Shown: in pieces, positions 1 to 5,936 of the stretch
Layout: every line of letters starts with the position of its first letter
Numbering within the stretch: the stretch's first letter is position 1
From: an uncultured Bacteroides sp.
GTDB taxonomy: Bacteria; Bacteroidota; Bacteroidia; Bacteroidales; Bacteroidaceae
Direction of reading: 5' to 3'
DNA length: 20,619 bases
Assembly: GCA_900555635.1 (NCBI GenBank)
Contig: USLU01000086.1
Span: forward strand, 1 to 20,619
Notes under the pieces: generated by a model
Databases searched by the model: none
Told to the model about the DNA's origin: nothing
Seen by the model: the letters and a program-made list of their open reading frames with translations, nothing else
Position numbers and translations under genes: made by a program

Positions 1-11
1 ACCCCCGTTTT

Positions 12-242
12 TCAAGGAGGTTTCACCGCCTCTTCCGCCTCTCCGGTTTTCAGGCAGCATACGCCATACCAATAATTATAGTTTCCGTTTGACGGTTGTG
101 ATTTAGCATACTTCTGGAAGACAGGCTTGGCCTTTTCGTAGTCACCTTTAGTAAATAAGGCGCGTGCCTGTTCCAACGTTTGTGCAGAGACTTCGCAAAG
201 GAAGAGGCTGCAAATTAAAAATAGAATATATTTTCCTTTCAT
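12..242 (-). CDS. Secreted TPR-repeat protein, N-terminal part only; frame breaks at window edge
   Basis: The first 20 residues are a Sec-type signal peptide (Lys-rich start, hydrophobic core, cleavage likely after VSA). They are followed by one and a half helix-turn-helix repeats of TPR type (EQARALFTKGDYEKAKPVF, then YWYGVCCLKTGEAEEAV). In Bacteroides such N-termini often belong to longer periplasmic or outer-membrane proteins with PD40 or OmpA-like domains, but nothing of that part is inside the window. The frame stops at a TGA (12-14) right after EEAVKPP. Reading one base off continues as LLEKRG, which fits a TPR helix better, so either a one-base frameshift or a sequence error near the window edge is likely. 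It is transcribed away from the ttcA-like gene. Confidence 0.6.
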   Translation of the reverse strand: MKGKYILFLICSLFLCEVSAQTLEQARALFTKGDYEKAKPVFQKYAKSQPSNGNYNYWYGVCCLKTGEAEEAVKPP

Positions 243-318
243 CGTTTTGAGCGTTTATGAGTGACGGGTAGATTGAAAACATTGCTGCTTTCGGGCACCG
301 GTCCATTTATCAATTGTT

Positions 319-326
319 CAAAAGTA
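319..326 (-). promoter_or_regulatory. Putative -7 promoter box for the TPR-protein gene
   Basis: The minus strand reads TACTTTTG, a full match to the Bacteroides TAnnTTTG box. It would start a transcript about 70 bases ahead of the ATG at 242. No convincing TTTG -33 box is seen 19-21 bases upstream, so the assignment rests on one element. Confidence 0.45.
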
Positions 327-399
327 CAAATTTATTAGAAATAAACCCTTTTTCAGTGATTCTATTATGTTAATTCTTCTTTAAATCATTCTTTTCGCT

Positions 400-407
400 T
401 ACTTTTG
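400..407 (+). promoter_or_regulatory. Putative -7 promoter box for the ttcA-like gene
   Basis: TACTTTTG fits TAnnTTTG exactly and lies 18 bases ahead of the ATG at 426. It covers the TTG at 405 that would otherwise be an upstream start codon, which argues for translation from 426. No clear -33 element is visible. The leader would be about 12 bases long. Confidence 0.5.
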
Positions 408-425
408 CAGCCGATTTTCAAAGAT

Positions 426-1172
426 ATGACACAATTTACGGAAGAAGAGAAAACCATTCGCCGCATTGAACGGCGGTTTAGCAAAGGAGTGGTGCAATAT
501 GGATTGATAGAAGAAGGAGACAAAATCCTTATCGGACTGTCGGGAGGAAAAGATTCGTTGGCGCTTGTGGAACTGTTGGGGAGACGCGCACGTATCTATA
601 AACCTCGTTTTTCTGTCGTAGCCGTTCATGTAGTGATGAAGAATATTCCTTATCAGAGCGATACGGAATATTTGAAAGCGCACTGTGAAGCGTATGGAGT
701 TCCCTTTGTACAGTATGAGACTGCCTTTGATCCTGCTACCGATACACGTAAATCTCCCTGCTTCCTCTGCTCATGGAACCGCCGGAAAGCTTTGTTTACT
801 GTTGCTAAGGAGCACGGATGCAATAAAATCGCTCTCGGTCACCACATGGATGATATTCTGGAAACTTTATTGATGAATATCACTTATCAGGGAGCATTCG
901 GTACAATGCCGCCCCGGTTGGTGATGAAGAAGTTTGATATGACAATTATCCGTCCGATGTGTCTGGTTCACGAAGCTGATTTGGTAGAATTGGCAGCGTT
1001 GCGCCATTATCGGAAGCAAGTGAAGAATTGTCCTTATGAATCGCAGTCCAGCCGGAGTGATATGAAAGGAATTTTACGGCAGTTGGAAGCGATGAACCCG
1101 GAGGCTCGTTATAGCCTTTGGGGCAGTATGACTAATGTACAGGAGGAATTATTACCAGATAAAATAGATTAA
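426..1172 (+). CDS. ttcA: tRNA 2-thiocytidine synthetase TtcA-like PP-loop ATPase
   Basis: Predicted to thiolate cytidine 32 in certain tRNAs, activating the base with ATP in the cytoplasm. Using the ATG at 426 (248 residues) the protein shows the PP-loop SGGKDS (residues 39-44), a CxxC pair (PCFLC, Cys112 and Cys115), the family motif GHHMDD (138-143) and a third cysteine in KNCP (Cys202). The three cysteines are the [4Fe-4S] ligands of TtcA. Order and spacing agree with E. coli TtcA, although this protein is shorter at both ends. An in-frame TTG at 405 would add seven residues, but it lies inside the putative promoter box and was not used. A DUF486 gene follows 15 bases later on the same strand. 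TilS is less likely because the Fe-S cysteines and GHHxDD are present. Confidence 0.85.
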   Translation: MTQFTEEEKTIRRIERRFSKGVVQYGLIEEGDKILIGLSGGKDSLALVELLGRRARIYKPRFSVVAVHVVMKNIPYQSDTEYLKAHCEAYGVPFVQYETAFDPATDTRKSPCFLCSWNRRKALFTVAKEHGCNKIALGHHMDDILETLLMNITYQGAFGTMPPRLVMKKFDMTIIRPMCLVHEADLVELAALRHYRKQVKNCPYESQSSRSDMKGILRQLEAMNPEARYSLWGSMTNVQEELLPDKID

Positions 1173-1187
1173 TTTGAATAGATTGTT

Positions 1188-1559
1188 ATGAAAGGATTCT
1201 ATACCATTTTGTTACTGATCGTATCCAATGTCTTTATGACATTCGCCTGGTACGGACATTTAAAGATGAAACAGGAGTACAGTTGGTTTGCGGCTCTTCC
1301 GCTGATCGGTGTGATTGCGTTCAGCTGGGCGATCGCCTTTTTTGAATATTCCTGTCAGATACCGGCCAATCGTATTGGCTTTATAGGTAATGGAGGCCCG
1401 TTTTCATTGATGCAACTAAAAGTCATTCAAGAGGTAATAACACTTGTTATTTTTACAGTGTTCACTACAATCTTCTTTAAAGGTGAGGCTTTACATTGGA
1501 ATCATCTGGCTGCATTTGTTTGTCTGATTGCAGCAGTGTATTTCGTGTTTATGAAATGA
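1188..1559 (+). CDS. DMT-superfamily membrane protein, DUF486 family
   Basis: A 123-residue protein of four hydrophobic segments (about residues 3-22, 33-52, 76-95 and 103-122), the size and topology of the DUF486 family, which is related to small drug/metabolite transporters. Recognisable family stretches are TFAWYGHLK near the first helix and the central FEYSCQIPANRIG followed by QLKVIQEV. The substrate is unknown. It begins 15 bases after the ttcA-like gene and is probably cotranscribed with it. A hairpin follows the stop codon. Function beyond membrane location cannot be given. Confidence 0.8.
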   Translation: MKGFYTILLLIVSNVFMTFAWYGHLKMKQEYSWFAALPLIGVIAFSWAIAFFEYSCQIPANRIGFIGNGGPFSLMQLKVIQEVITLVIFTVFTTIFFKGEALHWNHLAAFVCLIAAVYFVFMK

Positions 1560-1583
1560 GTTCTTTTTAAAGAATATAAGATT

Positions 1584-1620
1584 ATAGGATAAGTGCTATA
1601 CTTCGTTAGACTTATCCTAT
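1584..1620. terminator. Hairpin between convergent genes, likely bidirectional terminator
   Basis: Perfect 11-base inverted repeat (ATAGGATAAGT, and ACTTATCCTAT) with a 15-base loop that can pair further (CTA with TAG, one bulge). It sits 24 bases after the DUF486 stop codon and 8 bases before the recombinase stop codon on the other strand. It is followed by TTTCGTATT on the plus strand, so the U-tract is weak. Convergent position supports a shared terminator. Confidence 0.6.
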
Positions 1621-1627
1621 TTTCGTA

Positions 1628-2554
1628 TTACTTGATAGATTTAAATACCTTGTCAATGCATCGTTTCTTCTGCTCCATGTTTGGGTGAACATAGAGATTT
1701 AATGTAGTAGTGATATCTGAATGTCCAAGTATTACACTTACGGTTTTGTAGTCGCAATTGCTTTCAATACAGCGTGTAGCGAAGCTGTGACGTAGTCCGT
1801 GAAACTTTAGCGGAGGAATATTGAGTTGTTCCATCATTCGTTTGTAATAGTTACGATAGGTACGTGGCTCGGTTGGTTTCTCTTCATTAGTAAGTACATA
1901 GAACTTGCCGTTTACGATTTTTTTCAATGGGCGTAGCATCTTTAATAATTCCTTGTTCATAGGAATATCACGAATAGAGTTCTGAGTTTTAGGTGTACCG
2001 ATAATGATTTCCGTATGTTTTTTTTCGCCATCTAATATGTAAATTCGTTCAATGGTTTTCCGAATACATATTACCCCATTGGCGATGTCTACATCATCCC
2101 AAGTCAGTGCGCAGATTTCACCTATTCTCATCCCTGTGGTCAGACAAATATAGATGCCTAAATTTCGGAAAGTGAAGTGTTCACTTATATACTGCAATAT
2201 TGCTTTGTGATTAGCGATGTTGAGTACATTTAGTTGTTTGTTTTCCTGTGGTGTCGGGAATTTGATGCACCAATCCTGATGGGACAATATACCAAGTTTT
2301 ACTCCAAACTTCATTACCATTTTTAGTACAATGAGTATATCCTTTACGCTTTTTGCGCTTAGTCCTTGCTGAAGTTTCTGTAAGACAAACTCTTGTACTT
2401 CGTTTTCGAGTAACTCATACTTATCTCCAAACATAGGAAGTATGTGATTTTCTAAAATTAGGGCATACGCTGAGTATGTTGAACTTTTCACATACTTACG
2501 TTTGTCTTCTTTCCACATAATGCTAATTTCTTTAATCGTTTTTTTTGCTGTCAT
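1628..2554 (-). CDS. Tyrosine recombinase, probable hsdS DNA invertase
   Basis: A 308-residue site-specific recombinase of the phage-integrase family. An N-terminal SAM-like DNA-binding domain (about residues 5-95) precedes the catalytic domain, in which all active residues are visible: R143 (TTGMRIGE), K189 (GTPKT), H252 and R255 (HGLRH), H278 (LGHSD) and nucleophile Y288 (LNLYVH). The ATG at 2554 is chosen. The frame stays open to 2740, but that extension is the antisense of the silent hsdS and of the 49-bp inverted repeat. No excisionase, phage or conjugation genes lie nearby. The gene sits 92 bases from an inverted repeat shared by two opposed hsdS copies, so it most likely inverts that segment, as dedicated recombinases do in other Bacteroides and streptococcal hsd loci. 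The role is inferred from position. Confidence 0.85.
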   Translation of the reverse strand: MTAKKTIKEISIMWKEDKRKYVKSSTYSAYALILENHILPMFGDKYELLENEVQEFVLQKLQQGLSAKSVKDILIVLKMVMKFGVKLGILSHQDWCIKFPTPQENKQLNVLNIANHKAILQYISEHFTFRNLGIYICLTTGMRIGEICALTWDDVDIANGVICIRKTIERIYILDGEKKHTEIIIGTPKTQNSIRDIPMNKELLKMLRPLKKIVNGKFYVLTNEEKPTEPRTYRNYYKRMMEQLNIPPLKFHGLRHSFATRCIESNCDYKTVSVILGHSDITTTLNLYVHPNMEQKKRCIDKVFKSIK

Positions 2555-2646
2555 GCTTTCATAATTTAAATAGATTAATATTTTTGTAAGATAAGGATTA
2601 AGGATTTTATGAAGGGCTATTTCCTTTTTTGTTTTTGATTTTTTAG

Positions 2647-2695
2647 ATGTTCCAAATTTAAGATTCCCGGAGTTTACCGGGGAATGGAAAGAAAC
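2647..2695 (+). repeat. Outer inverted repeat IR1, left copy (hsdS recombination site)
   Basis: These 49 bases are identical to the reverse complement of 4812-4860. They encode VPNLRFPEFTGEWKE, the conserved HsdS N-terminus. Within it, ATTCCCGG (2663-2670) and CGGGGAAT (2678-2685) are near-perfect inverted arms (7 of 8) around the 7-base spacer AGTTTAC, the usual layout of a tyrosine-recombinase core site. Identity ends abruptly on both sides. Confidence 0.93.
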
Positions 2696-3689
2696 TATAT
2701 TTGAAAAGATTTGTAATATTGCAACGGGTAACAAAAACACTCAAGATAAAAAAGAGGATGGTGAATATCCTTTTTATGTGCGTTCTGAAATGGTAGAGAG
2801 AATAAACTCTTACTCCTTTAATGGAGAAGCTATTTTAACTGCAGGTGATGGTGTCGGTGTTGGTAAAGTTTTCCACTATGTAAATGGTAAGGTTGGAGTC
2901 CATCAACGAGTGTATATTCTATCAAATTTTGAATGTTCATGCAAATTTGCATATTATTATTTTTCGAGTAAGTTTTATAATAGAGTGAAAAGAATGAGTG
3001 CAAAGAATTCAGTGGATTCTGTTCGGCATGATATGATAGCACAAATGCCAATTTTATTACCAGCAAGACATGAACAAAATAAAATAGCTCAGTTCCTGTG
3101 TCTTTTAGAACAACGTATCGAAACTCAAATCAAAATAATTGAGGACTTGAAAAAATTAAAGTCCTCATTATTAGATTTGTTATTTCAGAATAATAGTAAA
3201 TGGTCTACATATTGTATTAGTGAGATACTGACAATTGGAAATGGTAGAGACTATAAACACTTAAAAGAAGGTAATATTCCCGTGTATGGAACTGGTGGCT
3301 ATATGTTATCTGTCAATGATTATTTGTATGAAGGTGAAAGCGTTTGCATAGGAAGAAAAGGCACAATTGATATGCCAATGTTTTTAACAGGAAAGTTTTG
3401 GACCGTTGACACTTTGTTTTACACACATAATTTCCGAAATATACTCCCAAAGTTCTGCTATTATTTATTTACAATGATAAACTGGCAACGGTATAATGAA
3501 GCATCTGGCGTTCCAAGCCTCTCTAAGGCAACCATAGAGAAAATCAAGGTGTCTGTTCCGAGTATAAATGAACAAGTATATATATGTTCAATACTTGATA
3601 GTGTTAATAATAAAATAGATGTAGAGAGATCTATCTTAAACGAATTCAAGAAACAGAAACAACATTTACTTCAACAGATGTTTGTGTAA
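2649..3689 (+). pseudogene. hsdS: Silent hsdS cassette (promoterless, startless specificity subunit)
   Basis: An intact reading frame for a type I specificity subunit that lacks its own start. It is open from 2613, just after a TGA, but has no ATG until 2778, which is already inside the first recognition domain, so that ATG is unlikely to be a real start. It contains VPNLRFPEFTGEWKE from IR1, a first target-recognition domain (to about 3070), the central conserved helix (TQIKIIEDLK, about 3120-3155), a second recognition domain (about 3190-3560), and the C-terminal conserved helix ending in KQKQHLLQQMFV. It runs opposite to the expressed hsdS, with the two stop codons 41 bases apart. Inversion at IR1 would join it to the expressed start and operon promoter. 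It is functional as a donor rather than decayed. Confidence 0.88.
3123..3152 (+). repeat. Inner inverted repeat IR2, left copy
   Basis: Thirty bases identical to the reverse complement of 4292-4321. They encode the central helix TQIKIIEDLK between the two recognition domains of HsdS. The crossover core seen in IR1 is absent here, so the repeat could serve homologous recombination or reflect coding conservation only. Confidence 0.85.
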
Positions 3690-3715
3690 AAAAGTATCAG
3701 ATACAAAATACTTTT
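3690..3715. terminator. AT-rich hairpin between the two convergent hsdS ends
   Basis: AAAAGTAT (3690-3697) and ATACTTTT (3708-3715) form a perfect 8-bp stem with a 10-base loop directly after the silent hsdS stop codon. It lies between the two convergent reading frames and so keeps the same relation to whichever hsdS is expressed. The stem is AT-rich, so efficiency as a terminator is uncertain. Confidence 0.4.
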
Positions 3716-3730
3716 CACTCAAAATCTTAT

Positions 3731-4891
3731 TTATATAAATATGTTGGATAATAAATATTGCTTCTGCTTTAGATATAGTTCATTTATCCTGTTTGCGTTA
3801 GTTAACAGTTTATCAATACAGCGAAGTATTGAGGCTATTTTGAGTTGTGTTGCATAATCAGGAATATCTAAATATCGTAGTTCTATTTCAGATATATAAT
3901 GCCTTTTATGTTCTTCTGATGATAAACGCAGATAGGCTATATATTCAAATATAAAATATGTATTAAAGTTATCTTTTGTTCGGAGTATTTTTATAGCAGA
4001 GGACTTCACTTTGAAAGGGAAGTTCACAAATTTGGAATCCATTGTAAAATCATCAAAGATTATACATTCTCCTTTATTGTATATTCCATTATTTTCATTG
4101 GTGTATCCCAGTATAAATGCTTTGTTTGCTGTGAGTACAGGAACAAGAGTTGAGTCTGAAGAGTATTCGTCTTTATCAACTATATATTTCGTTGGTTGTT
4201 CATAATCAAGAATATCTTTAATTTCAAGTGAAATACATTTGTTGCTATGTAGGGCGGAATATAGTTTATCTCGTATTGCACTCTTCAATAATTTCAAGTC
4301 CTCAATTATTTTGATTTGAGTGGTAATACGCTCATCCAATAAAGAAAGTAAAGAAGCTATTTTATCTTGCTCTTCTTTTTGAGGAATAAGAAATCTATAA
4401 CTTGCATATTCCTGAGAATTAATTCCTGGCTGTCCTGATCTAATAGACATAAATTCAACCCATTTATAATATTGAGCAGTTTTAGTTTGTGCAAATATGA
4501 ATGTTGAATTATATTCTGTTTTAATCTTTGCCCTGATTAAAAAACCTGCAAAATAAAGTTTGCCATCTTTTTTCTTATACAAATAGGTCTTGCCTGTGCT
4601 TGCCCCCGTTCGTGCAAATAAAATGTCATTTTCTTCTACTATATATTTATCTAACAGTTGACCTGCTGGAGAAACTGGACTATCTGAAATATATTGAGAA
4701 CTTTGTTCATCTATATCTGTAATTCGTATGTACTTGTTTTCGCCATCATAGGTAATAGCAGCAGCATTCATACCATAATCTAGTGGTTGTATAACGCATT
4801 TACCTAATGTTGTTTCTTTCCATTCCCCGGTAAACTCCGGGAATCTTAAATTTGGAACATTAAGGTTTTTTGTATTGTTATTATTTGCCAT
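3731..4891 (-). CDS. hsdS: Type I restriction enzyme specificity subunit HsdS (expressed allele)
   Basis: A 386-residue HsdS, which sets the DNA target of both methylation and cleavage. Order: an Asn-rich leader (MANNNNTKN), conserved N-terminal LRFPEF...GEW (15-24), recognition domain 1 (about 25-170), central conserved helices (IASLLSLLDERITTQIKIIEDLK, 178-200), recognition domain 2 (about 216-345), and C-terminal conserved helices (KIASILRCIDKLL... to 386). The leader exists only at this expressed site. It starts 5 bases after the rhuM stop codon, as last gene of the operon. Codons 12 to about 28 lie in IR1 and the central helix in IR2, so both recognition domains are exchangeable with the silent cassette. 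The recognised DNA sequence cannot be read from the protein. Confidence 0.92.
   Translation of the reverse strand: MANNNNTKNLNVPNLRFPEFTGEWKETTLGKCVIQPLDYGMNAAAITYDGENKYIRITDIDEQSSQYISDSPVSPAGQLLDKYIVEENDILFARTGASTGKTYLYKKKDGKLYFAGFLIRAKIKTEYNSTFIFAQTKTAQYYKWVEFMSIRSGQPGINSQEYASYRFLIPQKEEQDKIASLLSLLDERITTQIKIIEDLKLLKSAIRDKLYSALHSNKCISLEIKDILDYEQPTKYIVDKDEYSSDSTLVPVLTANKAFILGYTNENNGIYNKGECIIFDDFTMDSKFVNFPFKVKSSAIKILRTKDNFNTYFIFEYIAYLRLSSEEHKRHYISEIELRYLDIPDYATQLKIASILRCIDKLLTNANRINELYLKQKQYLLSNIFI
4292..4321 (-). repeat. Inner inverted repeat IR2, right copy
   Basis: Thirty bases identical in inverted orientation to 3123-3152, lying in the central conserved region of the expressed hsdS between recognition domains 1 and 2. 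Confidence 0.85.
4812..4860 (-). repeat. Outer inverted repeat IR1, right copy (hsdS recombination site)
   Basis: Identical in inverted orientation to 2647-2695. The crossover-like core is ATTCCCCG (4822-4829), spacer GTAAACT, CCGGGAAT (4837-4844). The invertible segment between the two cores is about 2.16 kb. The repeat begins 31 bases inside the expressed hsdS, so the start codon and the Asn-rich leader stay fixed while the rest can switch. Confidence 0.93.
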
Positions 4892-4896
4892 AGCTG

Positions 4897-5931
4897 TTAT
4901 TCTTCATTAAGGTTAAAATCGAATGGAAGGATATCGTTGTTATTGAATTGATCAAAGTCAGAACAGAATAACCTGTCCTGTACAATTCGATATTTTTCGA
5001 ACTCTGATTCTGCAAAAGATTTAGCAAACTCCGTAGTAATTTTACCTGCATCAACCAACACTGCATTATCTCCAGCTTCGAGAATAATATCTATTCGTTT
5101 AGCCCAATCTTCCATAGTCATAGGAATGTGTCGTTTAGCCATACGTTCAGCCATATCTAGAGTGGCGTTGACCAAACGTCCCATATCTTCCAGTTCTAAT
5201 TCGTTCAAATAATTTTTTGCTATACTCACATCCGGTTTTACGATTTTTCCGTTAGGGGCATTTTCCCAGGTTGTCAATCCCATATTTTCTTTTTGTGCAT
5301 TGGCTCGCTCTACTATCAGTTCAGCAGCAGTATGACCATGTACGGCAAAGTGCATTTTGTTTTGCACTTTCTTAAAAAATAGACGAGTAGTTGGTGCATC
5401 CTTATTGTAGTCGATGGCTGTGGCATATATATCGGTCAACTTCTGATAGAAACGACGTTCGCTTAATCTTATCTCCCTGATTTCGGCAAGCAAATGTTCG
5501 AAATAGTCTTCACCAATGAATGAGCCATTTTCCATTCGTTTTTTATCAATGACATAACCACGTATGGCAAATTGCCGTAATATATAGGTTGCCCACTGGC
5601 GGAATTGAGTGGCACGAACGGAATTCACACGATAGCCAACAGAGATAATAGCGTCAAGCGAATAGAAAGAGGTTTGATAGGATTTGCCGTCTGAGGCAGT
5701 TGTTTCCAAAATGGAAATAACTGATTTTTCAGAAAGTTCACCTGTATCGAAGATATTCTTCAAGTGTTTACTAATGGCAGGAACACCTACATTAAACAGA
5801 GTAGCCATTGCCTTCTGCGTGCACCAAATTGTTTCGTCTTTATACGTCACTTGTATGCCGTTTTCTTTACCTTCCATCATGAATATGAGGAATTCGGCTG
5901 TACTATTTTTTATTTCAAAATTCTTCGGCAT
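4897..5931 (-). CDS. rhuM: RhuM-family protein within the hsd operon
   Basis: A 344-residue protein of the RhuM family, named after a Salmonella pathogenicity-island gene of unknown mechanism. The N-terminal region (about 24-130) has the family pattern: TQKAMATLFNV, an HTH-like AISKHLKNIF, then FYSLDAIISVGYRVNS and ATQFRQWA. The C-terminal half carries HFAVHGHTAAELIVERA followed by a charged helical tail. There is no signal peptide or membrane segment, so it is cytoplasmic. It lies between hsdM and hsdS with 5-base gaps on both sides and is surely cotranslated with them. RhuM genes are common passengers of type I loci; a DNA-binding or accessory defence role is only inference. Confidence 0.85.
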   Translation of the reverse strand: MPKNFEIKNSTAEFLIFMMEGKENGIQVTYKDETIWCTQKAMATLFNVGVPAISKHLKNIFDTGELSEKSVISILETTASDGKSYQTSFYSLDAIISVGYRVNSVRATQFRQWATYILRQFAIRGYVIDKKRMENGSFIGEDYFEHLLAEIREIRLSERRFYQKLTDIYATAIDYNKDAPTTRLFFKKVQNKMHFAVHGHTAAELIVERANAQKENMGLTTWENAPNGKIVKPDVSIAKNYLNELELEDMGRLVNATLDMAERMAKRHIPMTMEDWAKRIDIILEAGDNAVLVDAGKITTEFAKSFAESEFEKYRIVQDRLFCSDFDQFNNNDILPFDFNLNEE

Positions 5932-5936
5932 CGTTA

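Noticed and set aside
405..425. TTG start codon extending the ttcA-like protein by seven residues
   Set aside because: It lies within the TAnnTTTG promoter box at 400-407; the ATG at 426 fits the family better.
1628..2554. Prophage or integrative element integrase
   Set aside because: No phage, transfer or excision genes and no att-type direct repeats are visible; the adjacent inverted repeats in hsdS explain the gene as an invertase.
2555..2740. 62-residue N-terminal extension of the tyrosine recombinase
   Set aside because: It is the antisense of the silent hsdS start and of the inverted repeat; the family's DNA-binding domain begins after the ATG at 2554.
2778..2830. ATG at 2778 as the true start of a second functional hsdS
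   Set aside because: Homology to HsdS begins 129 bases earlier at the repeat (2649); starting here would cut the first recognition domain, and no promoter is seen.
4881..5066. Short open frame on the minus strand overlapping rhuM
   Set aside because: It lies in another frame of the intact rhuM gene, shows no recognisable domain and starts within coding sequence.
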